A stretch of DNA of 64,000 nt from Dryocola sp032000125 (GCA_032000125.1 DAMALH010000016.1:1-64000), one strand, 5' to 3'. Numbered from the stretch's first letter, positions 42,383 through 50,948 are shown. Numbers and translations are program-made. The notes: generated by a model not told the origin, from the letters alone.

Positions 42383-42390
42383 CCATGGCC

Positions 42391-42423
42391 GACCGGCTCG
42401 GTCGCCCCCCGATTGAGCCGGTC
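42391..42423 (+). terminator. hairpin after nanE
   Basis: GACCGGCTC (42391-42399) and GAGCCGGTC (42415-42423) form a perfect 9-bp stem with a 15-nt loop. It is followed by ACCCCCTTTAAG without a real T-run, so termination may be weak. Confidence 0.5.
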
Positions 42424-42494
42424 ACCCCCTTTAAGCATGATCTCAGTCGCCAGTTCTGCGATAATTAGTTTTTACGACTATTACAGAGATGATT

Positions 42495-43166
42495 ATGCAG
42501 TACCCGATTAACGAGATGTTCCAGACCCTGCAAGGGGAGGGCTATTTTACCGGTGTGCCCGCCATCTTTATCCGCCTGCAGGGCTGCCCGGTGGGCTGCG
42601 CGTGGTGCGATACCAAACACACCTGGGATAAACTCGCGGATCGTGAAGTGTCTCTGTTCAGTATTCTCGCCAAAACTAAAGAGAGCGATAAATGGGGCGC
42701 GGCAAGCGCGGAAGACTTGCTGGCCGTGATGCAGCGTCAGGGCTACACCGCCCGTCACGTGGTGATTACCGGCGGTGAACCATGTATCCACGATCTGCAT
42801 CCCTTAACGTCTTTGCTGGAACACCACGGCTTTAGCTGCCAGATTGAAACCAGCGGCACGCACGATGTCCGCTGCTCGGCGGCAACCTGGGTAACGGTAT
42901 CGCCGAAGGTGAATATGCGCGGCGGTTACGACGTGCTTGCTCAGGCGCTGGAACGAGCGGACGAAATCAAACATCCCGTTGGCCGCATGCGCGACATCGA
43001 GGCGTTAGATGAGCTGCTAAGAACGCTTCACGATGACAAAAACCGCATTATCGCCCTGCAGCCTATCAGCCAGAAAGAAGACGCCACCCGGCTGTGTATT
43101 GAAACCTGCATTGCCCGCAACTGGCGGCTTTCGATGCAGACGCATAAGTACCTGAATATCGCCTAG
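42495..43166 (+). CDS. queE: 7-carboxy-7-deazaguanine synthase
   Basis: Radical-SAM enzyme making 7-carboxy-7-deazaguanine in queuosine synthesis. 223 residues as in K-12 when started at ATG 42495. The cluster-binding motif is C-P-V-G-C-A-W-C (C-x3-C-x2-C), followed by T-G-G-E-P-C. In E. coli high QueE levels also inhibit division. Substrate comes from QueD, encoded at 54 kb. Locus D of the repeat family follows. Confidence 0.96.
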   Translation: MQYPINEMFQTLQGEGYFTGVPAIFIRLQGCPVGCAWCDTKHTWDKLADREVSLFSILAKTKESDKWGAASAEDLLAVMQRQGYTARHVVITGGEPCIHDLHPLTSLLEHHGFSCQIETSGTHDVRCSAATWVTVSPKVNMRGGYDVLAQALERADEIKHPVGRMRDIEALDELLRTLHDDKNRIIALQPISQKEDATRLCIETCIARNWRLSMQTHKYLNIA

Positions 43167-43170
43167 TAAA

Positions 43171-43350
43171 AAGGCACCTGTCGGTGCCTTGAGACTGATG
43201 ACAACCTCTCCAGCGTGACAAAACTAAAAAGTGCCGTCATTTAAAAACAAGGAAAATCAATTCATTGATTTTCATCTGGTAATCACAAAGAAGGAAAAAC
43301 CACGCTTTTTTCTTCTTTGTCAGCAATCTGAAGGCACCTGTCGGTGCCTT
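43171..43350 (+). repeat. locus D of the terminator-flanked repeat family
   Basis: The hairpin AAGGCACCTGTCGGTGCCTT occurs at 43171-43190 and 43331-43350, exactly 160 bp apart. The 140-bp element between them has imperfect inverted ends (GAGACTGATGAC on the left; TCAGATTGCTGAC reading in from the right). It contains a perfect palindrome GAAAATCAAT-TC-ATTGATTTTC (43252-43273) and a 15-bp stem-loop with loop CCACGC (arms 43285-43299 and 43306-43320). It aligns with the reverse complement of locus B over nearly its whole length. The flanking hairpins act as terminators of queE (right-hand copy, T-run) and ygcE (left-hand copy, A-run). Confidence 0.92.
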
Positions 43351-43354
43351 TTCC

Positions 43355-44803
43355 TTAGTCGACCAGCGGACTCAGCTTCTGCAACAGCGGGTCAAGGTAC
43401 TGATTCACCTGCCGATAAACCCCTTCGTTAAGCTGCGTATAAAATGTGTGGTTGCCCATATTGGGCTGGAAGTTATCGCCCATGCGAATCATCTTCTCGC
43501 TCGCTTCCTCGTAGCTTGCGAATGTGCCCACCGCCATCCCGGCGTTAATTGCGCAGCCCACGGAGGCTGAACCTTTCAGCAGATTGCGGCAGGTTGGCAC
43601 GCCGAACACGTCGGCAAAAATCTGCATAAACAGGTCGCTGTTGGCGCCGCCGCCGGAAATGATTAGCTGTTTAAACGGCGTTTTAAGCTCCAGCGCCATC
43701 TTGTCCATGTGATTTTTCATGGTGAAGGCAATGCCCTCCAGAATCGAGCGGTACATATGCGCCCGGGTATGGCGGCCGTCAAAACCAATTATCGTCCCTT
43801 TGCGGAACTCAGCCTCCGAAGGCGGCGCCCAGTCGTGAACGGTGATGAGCCCCTCGCAGCCTGCGGGTACTTTTGTGGCCTCGGCGTTGAGCAATTCTTC
43901 GATGGTTAAATCGAGGTCTTTCGCGTCCGCCAGCGCCGCGGCGCCAAACTGATCCCGGAACCAGCTTATCGTCCACATTCCCCGGCGAACGCCCATGCAT
44001 TCATAGAGGTAGCGATGAGGAATCGAGGCCTGGAAAGGCCAGAAGTTTTGCGCGTCCTTCACGTTTTCATCGCCGTGGACCATTGCGCCGATATAGGTAC
44101 CCAGGGAGATAAGCGCCACGCCTTTCTCAAGCGTACCTGCACCAAGGGCTTCTACCGCTTTATCATGCGCCGTTGCCACAACCGGAATACCGGCCGGAAG
44201 GCCAATAAGCCTGGCCGCTTTGTCAGTTAATTTGCCCAGCACTTCCCCCGGCTTCACCACGTCCAGCACCTGCGCGCGTTCAAGATTACAGCTCTTCCAC
44301 GCCTGCGGATCGGTGCTCCAGTCGAGCGTGTCATTGTCCATCGGCCACCAGCCGATGTAGTTGGCGCAGGTATCCTTAAACTCGCCGGTCAGGCGATGGG
44401 TGATATAGCCCGACGTCGTGGTGACGTAGCGCACGCCCTGATAGGCATCAAGGTATTCGTAAGGCTTGTTGAGTCGCTTATCCATCCAGTTGATCACCGG
44501 GTAAGCCAGCTCGCCGTTGGCCGTCAGCAGCACGCGGCAGCAGCGCACGATGCAAATCCCCATCGCCTGAATTCGGCTGGTATCGCGTCCCTGGCGGGTA
44601 AAATTCGCCACCGCCTCGCGGAAGGCGACCTGTAACGAGTCCCACAGATCGTCATCGGGGTGCTCCGCCAGCAGCGGCGCGGGAATATCCAGATTGCGCA
44701 GCGCCTGTTTCCCTTCGCTGACCACGTTGCCCTGCGTATCAAAAATCACCACCTTGGCGCTTTGCGTGCCGACATCCACACCCATCAAATAGTTAGTTGT
44801 CAT
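43355..44803 (-). CDS. ygcE: FGGY-family carbohydrate kinase YgcE
   Basis: Predicted sugar or polyol kinase of 482 residues. N-terminal M-G-V-D-V-G-T-Q-S-A-K phosphate-binding strand, the later D-W-A-P-P-S-E-A region, and the adenosine motif I-S-G-G-G-A-N-S-D near 390. Substrate unknown. Second gene of yqcE-ygcE, 23 bp after the transporter, so it probably phosphorylates what YqcE imports. Confidence 0.92.
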   Translation of the reverse strand: MTTNYLMGVDVGTQSAKVVIFDTQGNVVSEGKQALRNLDIPAPLLAEHPDDDLWDSLQVAFREAVANFTRQGRDTSRIQAMGICIVRCCRVLLTANGELAYPVINWMDKRLNKPYEYLDAYQGVRYVTTTSGYITHRLTGEFKDTCANYIGWWPMDNDTLDWSTDPQAWKSCNLERAQVLDVVKPGEVLGKLTDKAARLIGLPAGIPVVATAHDKAVEALGAGTLEKGVALISLGTYIGAMVHGDENVKDAQNFWPFQASIPHRYLYECMGVRRGMWTISWFRDQFGAAALADAKDLDLTIEELLNAEATKVPAGCEGLITVHDWAPPSEAEFRKGTIIGFDGRHTRAHMYRSILEGIAFTMKNHMDKMALELKTPFKQLIISGGGANSDLFMQIFADVFGVPTCRNLLKGSASVGCAINAGMAVGTFASYEEASEKMIRMGDNFQPNMGNHTFYTQLNEGVYRQVNQYLDPLLQKLSPLVD

Positions 44804-44826
44804 TTCCGGCTCTCCATTCTCAATAA

Positions 44827-46116
44827 TTATTCAGCTATCGCCTGCGGTTCGGAGCCTGCCTGCTGCGAGCTTTGAATCTTTCTGAACAGCAGGAAGGTAA
44901 ACACCAGCACCAGCCCCATGGCGCAGAGCCCCATGATCCACATGTTGCGATAGGCGATGGCGGCGGGCAGGGTGTCCTGCCAGTGGCCAACCAGCGGGTA
45001 AACAAACACGTCCGGCAGGAAGCCAATTACCGAACAAATCCCGACGGTGGTGCCCATAATGAACCCTGGCGTACGCGCCTCGCCCGGGCAGGCAAAGTAA
45101 AGCCCGCGAGAGGCGTAACAGGTAAAAGCGAGCAGCAAAATCAGGCCGATACCGATAGCCACGGACTGTGGCTGACGGGTAGTGACCAGCAGGGCGACCA
45201 GCGAAAGCACGCTTACGAGCGCCAGAAGCTGAATCACGCGCGTCGGGGATTTAACCCGGCTGTAGGTGGTAATCAGACCGCCGAGCGGGCCGCAGACGGC
45301 GCGGAAGATTTTATTGATAACGATGCCCATATAGCTCGCCGCCACCAGCGACATGCCGTACATTTCCGTCAGGTAGTTCGTGGAATAGCTCAGAATGGCG
45401 TAGATAGTGTAAACGCCAAAGATAATCATGCTGCAATACCAGGTGGTGCTGATGCGCAGCACGGAGACGATATCTTTTAGCTGAAACGCGGGTTTCGCCG
45501 CTTCTTCTGTAACAGCGGTGCGGCTGGTAAAGCCGTCGCTGACGAAGAACCAGCACAGCACGCCAAGCGCGATATAGACGCCGCTGTAAATCAGAATCAC
45601 CGCTTTTAAGCTGTTGGCGTCTTCCGGGGCGAAGCGTGAAAAAATCCACATGGTGAACACCGCCAGCGCCATTACGCCCACGCCGCGCAGCCCTTCCATC
45701 CAGCCCATGATTTTTCCCTGCTCGCTGTGGTCGCCCAGCAACGATGCGGCTTTAATCGAGACCGACCACAGCATCAGGATAGTAGTGATGGCAAACGCGA
45801 CCTGGATGACGATCATTACCCAAAGCGGCGGGTAAAACGCCATTACAACGCCCAGCAGGCCCGTGGCGATCATCGCCAGCGTCATCATTTTTCTGTGTGA
45901 GAATTTGTCGGCAATAATGCCGCTCGGCGCATAAAGAATAATTGCGGTAATACCGAAAGTACTCATTATTAACCCTATTTCGGTATTGGAAAAGCCCATA
46001 AACTTTGCCATGGGAATTTGATAAATATACCGTAAATAGGCCAAGTCAAAACTTACCCCCCCGCTGATACTTATTATTGCCAGGGTCAGCCAGCGGCGGA
46101 AATTGGAATCACGCAT
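44827..46116 (-). CDS. yqcE: MFS transporter YqcE
   Basis: 429-residue major facilitator with about 12 helices, very similar to K-12 YqcE (I-S-I-S-G-G-V-S-F-D-L-A-Y-L-R-Y-I-Y-Q-I-P-M-A-K-F-M-G-F). Substrate unknown, presumably a small polyol, sugar or organic phosphate. The frame is open 43 codons further upstream, but ATG 46116 gives the family start and that upstream stretch contains a leader terminator. Expression is predicted to depend on CRP and on relief of that terminator. Confidence 0.92.
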   Translation of the reverse strand: MRDSNFRRWLTLAIISISGGVSFDLAYLRYIYQIPMAKFMGFSNTEIGLIMSTFGITAIILYAPSGIIADKFSHRKMMTLAMIATGLLGVVMAFYPPLWVMIVIQVAFAITTILMLWSVSIKAASLLGDHSEQGKIMGWMEGLRGVGVMALAVFTMWIFSRFAPEDANSLKAVILIYSGVYIALGVLCWFFVSDGFTSRTAVTEEAAKPAFQLKDIVSVLRISTTWYCSMIIFGVYTIYAILSYSTNYLTEMYGMSLVAASYMGIVINKIFRAVCGPLGGLITTYSRVKSPTRVIQLLALVSVLSLVALLVTTRQPQSVAIGIGLILLLAFTCYASRGLYFACPGEARTPGFIMGTTVGICSVIGFLPDVFVYPLVGHWQDTLPAAIAYRNMWIMGLCAMGLVLVFTFLLFRKIQSSQQAGSEPQAIAE

Positions 46117-46146
46117 AGTATCTTTCTCATCATTTGGTTTGATTCG

Positions 46147-46214
46147 GGCAAAAAAAAAGAAAAGCAACCAGTCCTTTGCAGGATGATTACTTTTCTCGGG
46201 GTCTCTAGTAATGG
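46147..46214 (-). promoter_or_regulatory. yqcE leader: antiterminator/terminator switch
   Basis: Minus strand: ATTACT (46212-46207) can pair with AGTAAT (46191-46186) as a 6-bp upstream hairpin. The second arm is also part of a ~15-bp terminator stem (46196-46158: AGAAAAGTAAT... with ...GTTGCTTTTCT) followed by nine U (46158-46150). The two structures exclude each other. This is the architecture of a leader terminator controlled by an RNA-binding antiterminator. A near-copy stands in front of ygcW. Confidence 0.82.
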
Positions 46215-46247
46215 CCAGAATTAGTAACACACCGATAAATTCCATTG

Positions 46248-46263
46248 TGTGAGAAATATCACG
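46248..46263. promoter_or_regulatory. CRP site for yqcE
   Basis: TGTGA-GAAATA-TCACG, 9 of 10 key bases. Its centre (46255.5) is 43.5 bp before the conserved leader element of yqcE, consistent with a class II CRP promoter whose transcript begins just before that element. Confidence 0.8.
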
Positions 46264-46316
46264 ATTATGCTTTCGGTCTGCTTTTTATGGCCGTTAATTG
46301 CCCACAAAAACTAACT

Positions 46317-46332
46317 TGTGAAATACGTCACA
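46317..46332. promoter_or_regulatory. CRP site for ygcW
   Basis: TGTGA-AATACG-TCACA, all 10 key bases. Its centre (46324.5) is 44.5 bp before the conserved leader element of ygcW, mirroring the yqcE side. Class II activation with start near 46366 is the simplest model. Confidence 0.88.
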
Positions 46333-46365
46333 AAACCTCCCGCGCGGCTATGCTATTTCTTTTAG

Positions 46366-46433
46366 CCAGTTACTAGAGACGATGAGAAAAGTAACTTCCC
46401 TTTCGGGGGGAGCTTGCTTTTCTCATTTTTTTT
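46366..46433 (+). promoter_or_regulatory. ygcW leader: antiterminator/terminator switch
   Basis: GTTACT (46369-46374) pairs with AGTAAC (46390-46395) in an upstream hairpin. The second arm also belongs to the terminator stem from ATGAGAAAAG (46382) to CTTTTCTCAT (46426), about 18 bp with one C-C mismatch, followed by eight T (46426-46433). Between arms both leaders share AGAGAC-N3-GAGAAA. The first pair of the upstream hairpin is G-C here and A-U in the yqcE leader, a compensatory change. ygcW starts 27 bp after the T-run. Confidence 0.83.
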
Positions 46434-46459
46434 GCGTTCAAAAAATTAAGGGGTTCACC

Positions 46460-47245
46460 ATGTCACTTAGCGCGCTCAATGAATTCTCGCTGGATTTCTT
46501 CTCGCTGAAGGGAAAAACGGCCATCGTCACCGGCGGCAACAGCGGGCTGGGCCAGGCGTTTGCCATGGCGCTGGCAAAAGCGGGAGCGAATCTATTTATC
46601 CCCACCCTGATTGCCGATAAGGGGGAAACGCAGGAACTCATTGAACAACAAGGCGTTAAGGTCGCCTTTATGACGGTTGATATTACCGAAAAAGGGGCCC
46701 CGGCCAGGGTGATTGCCCGGTGTGTGGAAACGTTTGGTGCGGTGGATATTCTGGTCAACAATGCGGGAATCTGTAAGCTTAACAAGGTGCTGGACTTTGG
46801 CCGTGAAGACTGGGATCCGATGATCAACATTAATCTGACCGCCGCTTTTGAATTAAGCCACGAAGCCGCAAAGGTTATGATTCCACGCAATCAAGGCAAG
46901 ATTATTAATATTTGTTCACTCTTTTCATATCTCGGCGGGCAATGGTCGCCAGCATATTCTGCCACGAAGCACGCGCTGGCTGGATTAACCAAAGCGTATT
47001 GTGATGAGCTTGCGCAATATAACATTCAGGTAAACGGCATTGCCCCTGGCTATTACGCGACCGATATTACGACTGAAACCCGCAGGAATCCGGAAACAAA
47101 TAAACGCGTGCTCGATCATATTCCAGCCAACCGCTGGGGAGAAACTCAGGATCTCATGGGAGCGATGGTTTATTTATCAAGCCGCGCCTCTGATTATGTG
47201 AATGGTCATTTATTAGTTGTCGACGGTGGTTATCTGGTCAGGTAA
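46460..47245 (+). CDS. ygcW: short-chain dehydrogenase YgcW
   Basis: 261-residue NAD(P)-dependent SDR oxidoreductase. Cofactor motif V-T-G-G-N-S-G-L-G-Q near residue 25, N-N-A-G near 105, catalytic Ser in I-C-S-L-F-S and Y-S-A-T-K near 170. Start 46460 (AAGGGG upstream) gives the family N-terminus; the frame's earlier ATG lies in the leader hairpin. Followed by ygcU. Substrate unknown; by context an alcohol or polyol handled by the ygc pathway. Confidence 0.92.
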   Translation: MSLSALNEFSLDFFSLKGKTAIVTGGNSGLGQAFAMALAKAGANLFIPTLIADKGETQELIEQQGVKVAFMTVDITEKGAPARVIARCVETFGAVDILVNNAGICKLNKVLDFGREDWDPMININLTAAFELSHEAAKVMIPRNQGKIINICSLFSYLGGQWSPAYSATKHALAGLTKAYCDELAQYNIQVNGIAPGYYATDITTETRRNPETNKRVLDHIPANRWGETQDLMGAMVYLSSRASDYVNGHLLVVDGGYLVR

Positions 47246-47317
47246 TGCTTTGCAGGTTTATGCCTGCCTCTATTTTCATTATTTATATTCCATTTTATTT
47301 GTCAGGAAGGAGTTGTC

Positions 47318-48772
47318 ATGTCTTTATCTCGCGAAGCGATTGTGGATCAGTTAAAAGAACTCGTTGGTCCGCAGCAGGTTATCACCGACGAAAAAGTCTT
47401 GCAGAAAAACAGCATCGACCGGTTCAGAAAATATGCGGATATCCACGGTGTCTACACGCTGCCGTTGCCTGCCGCCGTGGTTAAGCTGCAAAATCCCGAA
47501 CAGGTTTCCAGCGTGCTGGCCTTCCTGAACAAAAACCGCGTTAACTGCGTGCCGCGCACCGGGGCTTCGGCGACCGAGGGGGGGCTGGAAACGGTAGTGA
47601 AAAATTCGGTGGTGCTGGACGGTTCCGGGCTGAATAAAATCATCAATATCGATATTGAAAACATGCAGGCAACCGCGCAGTGCGGCGTGCCGCTGGAAGT
47701 GCTGGAAAACGCCCTGCGTGAAAAAGGTTACACCACCGGCCATTCGCCGCAGTCCAAGCCGCTGGCGCAGATGGGCGGCCTTGTGGCAACGCGCAGTATC
47801 GGCCAGTTCTCCACGCTGTATGGCGCAATCGAAGATATGGTTGTAGGGCTTGAAGCTGTCTTCCCGGACGGCAGCATTACGCGCATTAAAAACGTGCCGC
47901 GCCGCGCCGCGGGCCCGGATATTCGCCACGTGATTATCGGTAACGAAGGGGCACTGTGCTATATCACCGAAGTGACGGTGAAAATCTTCAAATATATGCC
48001 CGAAAACAATCTGTTCTACGGCTATATTCTCGACAACATGAAAACCGGCTTTTCTATCCTGCGCGAAGTGATGGTGGAAGGTTACCGCCCGTCTATTGCC
48101 CGCCTGTACGACGCAGAGGACGGCACCCAGCACTTTACCCATTTTGCCGAAGGCAAATGCGTGCTGATTTTTATGGCCGAAGGATCAAAGCGACTTGCCG
48201 AGGCGACAGGTGCCGGTATTGAAGAGATCGTTGTTCGCCATCCGGAATGCAAAAAGGTCGACAGCCGCCTGATTGAAACCTGGTTCAATAACCTCAACTG
48301 GGGCCCGGACAAGGTTGCTGCCGAGCGCGTGCAGATTATGAAGACCGGCAATATGGGCTTCACCACAGAAGTCTCAGGCAGCTGGAGCTGCATCAACGAG
48401 ATTTACCACAGCGTGATCGCGCGCATTCGCAACGAGTTTCCTCACGCCGATGACATCACTATGCTGGGTGGCCACTCTTCCCACAGCTACATTAACGGCA
48501 CCAATATGTACTTCGTCTACGACTACAACGTGGTGGACTGTAAGCCGGAAGAAGAGATCGACAAATATCACAACCCGCTGAACAAAATTATCGTCGAAGA
48601 GACCATTCGCCTCGGCGGGTCGATGGTGCATCACCACGGCATCGGTAAACACCGCGTTCACTGGTCGAAGCTGGAGCACGGCAGCGCCTGGCCCATTATG
48701 CAGGGCCTGAAAGACCAGTACGATCCGCAGGGCATCATGAACACCGGCACCATCTGGCCGATTGAAAAATAA
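47318..48772 (+). CDS. ygcU: FAD-linked oxidase YgcU
   Basis: 484-residue PCMH/VAO-type flavoprotein resembling glycolate oxidase GlcD and alkyl-DHAP synthase. FAD-binding region R-T-G-A-S-A-T-E-G-G and A-Q-M-G-G-L-V-A-T near residues 85 and 155; C-terminal S-M-V-H-H-H-G-I-G-K-H-R near 435 is the flavin-proximal histidine cluster of this subfamily. Electrons could go to the ETF encoded by ygcQR. AAGGAG before the ATG. A terminator follows. Confidence 0.92.
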   Translation: MSLSREAIVDQLKELVGPQQVITDEKVLQKNSIDRFRKYADIHGVYTLPLPAAVVKLQNPEQVSSVLAFLNKNRVNCVPRTGASATEGGLETVVKNSVVLDGSGLNKIINIDIENMQATAQCGVPLEVLENALREKGYTTGHSPQSKPLAQMGGLVATRSIGQFSTLYGAIEDMVVGLEAVFPDGSITRIKNVPRRAAGPDIRHVIIGNEGALCYITEVTVKIFKYMPENNLFYGYILDNMKTGFSILREVMVEGYRPSIARLYDAEDGTQHFTHFAEGKCVLIFMAEGSKRLAEATGAGIEEIVVRHPECKKVDSRLIETWFNNLNWGPDKVAAERVQIMKTGNMGFTTEVSGSWSCINEIYHSVIARIRNEFPHADDITMLGGHSSHSYINGTNMYFVYDYNVVDCKPEEEIDKYHNPLNKIIVEETIRLGGSMVHHHGIGKHRVHWSKLEHGSAWPIMQGLKDQYDPQGIMNTGTIWPIEK

Positions 48773-48780
48773 CACCGGAC

Positions 48781-48808
48781 GTCGGCTCCTCAGGGGGCCG
48801 ACTTTTTT
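48781..48808 (+). terminator. Rho-independent terminator after ygcU
   Basis: GTCGGC (48781-48786) and GCCGAC (48797-48802) form the stem, followed by T6 (48803-48808). It lies 28 bp before ygcS, so ygcS and the genes after it depend on read-through or their own promoter. Confidence 0.8.
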
Positions 48809-48835
48809 GATCCGGGTCGACGAAGGAATCTGCTT

Positions 48836-50191
48836 ATGTGCTCCGAACCGGTTCGCATGGACGACCTGCCTCTCAACCGTTTTCATCTCCGCATTGCCGG
48901 GCTGACGTTTGGCGCGCACCTCACCGACGGTTACGTGCTGGGCGTGATTGGCTTTGCGCTGGTGCAGCTCACGCCGCAAATGTCCCTTACGCCGCTTCAG
49001 GAAGGCCTGATCGGCGGCTCGGCGCTGCTGGGCTTATTTTTCGGCAGCCTGGTGCTCGGCTGGATTTCAGACCATATCGGGCGCCAGAAAATTTTTAACT
49101 TCAGCTTTGTGCTCATCACGCTGGCCTCCTTTGGGCAATTTTTTGCCCAGACGCCGGAACAGCTTTTCTGGCTGCGGGTTCTGGTAGGTATTGGCCTGGG
49201 AGGCGATTATTCCGTAGGGCATACCATGCTGGCCGAGTTCTCGCCGCGCAAATATCGCGGCGTGCTTCTCGGCTCGTTTAGCGTGGTCTGGACGCTGGGC
49301 TATGTCGCGGCCAGCCTGATTGGCCATCAGCTGGTGGATGCCGGGCCGGACGCCTGGCGCTGGCTGCTGGCCTCCGCCTCATTGCCCGCGCTGGTGATTA
49401 CGATCCTGCGCTGGGGGACGCCGGAATCTCCCCGCTGGCTGCTGCGTTAGGGGCGGGTTGAGCAGGCTCATCGGATTGTGCGCCAGTATCTGGGCGAGCA
49501 TGTGATGCTCGGCGATGAGATAGCCGTCTCTACATCGCGCCATCTGCGAACGCTGTTTTCCGCTCGCTACTGGCGGCGCACCGCTTTTAATAGCTTCTTT
49601 TTCGTTTGTCTGGTGATCCCATACTTCGCTATTTACACCTGGCTGCCGTCTATCAGCGGCCTGCTGGGGATAGGCCAGGGGCTGAGCGCGACGATCTTTT
49701 TAAACGTCGTGCTGGTCGTCGGCGCCTTGTTGGGGCTGGTGCTGACGCAATGCTGTACCCGGCGCGGCTTCCTGATTGGCGGCTTTCTGGTCCTGCTGGT
49801 GAGCCTGACCACGCTGGCCCTGCTTCCGGCCCATTTCAGCACCGCGATTCTGCTGCTGTTCTTTATCTTCACGCTGACAATCTCGGCGGTGAGTAACCTG
49901 GTGGGCGTGCTGCCCGCGGAAAGCTTCCCGACGGACATCCGTTCGCTTGGCGTCGGATTCGCCACCTCAATGAGCCGTCTTGGTTCAGCTATCAGCACCG
50001 GGCTGCTGCCGGTGGCGCTGGTATCTTACGGCGTGCAGAGCACCATGCTGATGCTAAGCGCCGTGCTGCTGCTGGGGCTGCTGGTTTCCGTGTTCTGGGC
50101 GCCAGAAACCCGCAATCTCAGCCTGGTTGCGGCCTCCGGTAATAAGGAATATCACCCGGGAGCGACGCATGAACATTCTGTTAGCCTTTAA
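48836..50191 (+). pseudogene. ygcS: MFS transporter YgcS interrupted by an amber codon
   Basis: The whole 451-codon frame is colinear with K-12 YgcS (L-T-D-G-Y-V-L-G-V-I-G-F near the start, A-E-S-F-P-T-D-I-R-S-L-G-V-G in the second half). Codon 205 (49448-49450) is TAG, in S-P-R-W-L-L-R-stop-G-R-V-E-Q, where K-12 has Gln; one C-to-T change explains it. No frameshift occurs and the second half (to 50191) has no other defect, so the mutation is recent, a sequencing error, or suppressed. The stop falls in the central cytoplasmic loop after helix 6. The end overlaps ygcR by 23 bp. Confidence 0.9.
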
Positions 50192-50948
50192 GGCCGAGCC
50201 TGATTTATCCATGCTGGCCGAAAAGGACTGGCTGGAGGCCGAACAGGGCAATCTTAATACTGCTCTGACTCGCCCGTGTTTTGGCGATGATGAACAGGCC
50301 GGGGCGGAAATACTGCTGCGCCAGCCAGAGCTAAACCTGACGGCAATAAGCGTGGGCAACGGACGGGCGGAAATTTTTTTACGCCAGCTAAAAGCCTCTG
50401 GATTCCAGCAGGTTGTTAACGTGGCGCTGGATGACGAGGCCCGTTTTGCACCACGACAAATCGCAGACCTGCTGGCCGCCTGGCAGCAGCGCAACCCGCA
50501 GTCGCTGATTGTGCTGGGATCGCGCAGCGTGGAAGGAAATAGTGGTCAAACGGGTTTTTATCTGGCGGAGCTGCTGGGCTGGCCCTGCTTTAGCCGCGTT
50601 TGCGATCTGGCGTTAGAGACAGAAAGACAGCAGGTGAGCCTTGAGCAGCGTATTGAAAAAGGCCATCGGCAGCTTACCGTGCGGCTGCCTGCGGTGGTAA
50701 TGATGGAGAGCGACGGGCGCTACTGCCTGAGAACGCCGGGGCTGCGGCAAAAGCTGGCGGTAAACGCCGGGGACGTTCAGATCGTTAGCGCCGAATCCCT
50801 GGGCTACAGCACGCCAGCATCGCCGCGATGCCTGAAGCTGACGCGTAAAACGCAGCGTCGCGCGGGTCTGATTATTCAGGGCAGGGATGCGCGGGAAAAA
50901 GCACTTCACCTGTACCGGGACTGGCTACAAAAAAGGATGCAACCATGA
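50169..50948 (+). CDS. ygcR: electron transfer flavoprotein beta-subunit-like protein YgcR
   Basis: 259-residue FixA/EtfB-family protein, partner of YgcQ. N-terminus M-N-I-L-L-A-F-K-A-E-P matches K-12 YgcR; start chosen at 50169 behind GGGAG, inside the end of ygcS. Conserved S-R-S-V-E-G-N-S-G-Q-T-G-F nucleotide-binding loop near residue 125. Carries electrons from a flavin dehydrogenase, presumably YgcU, to YgcN. Confidence 0.9.
   Translation: MNILLAFKAEPDLSMLAEKDWLEAEQGNLNTALTRPCFGDDEQAGAEILLRQPELNLTAISVGNGRAEIFLRQLKASGFQQVVNVALDDEARFAPRQIADLLAAWQQRNPQSLIVLGSRSVEGNSGQTGFYLAELLGWPCFSRVCDLALETERQQVSLEQRIEKGHRQLTVRLPAVVMMESDGRYCLRTPGLRQKLAVNAGDVQIVSAESLGYSTPASPRCLKLTRKTQRRAGLIIQGRDAREKALHLYRDWLQKRMQP

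Noticed and set aside
42424..42494. preQ1 riboswitch before queE
   Set aside because: The 70-bp leader shows no H-type pseudoknot pattern with the A-rich tail, and enteric queE genes are not known to have one.
43171..43350. Retron or reverse-transcriptase-linked ncRNA
   Set aside because: No reverse transcriptase gene lies near any of the four loci, so the structured element was not called a retron.
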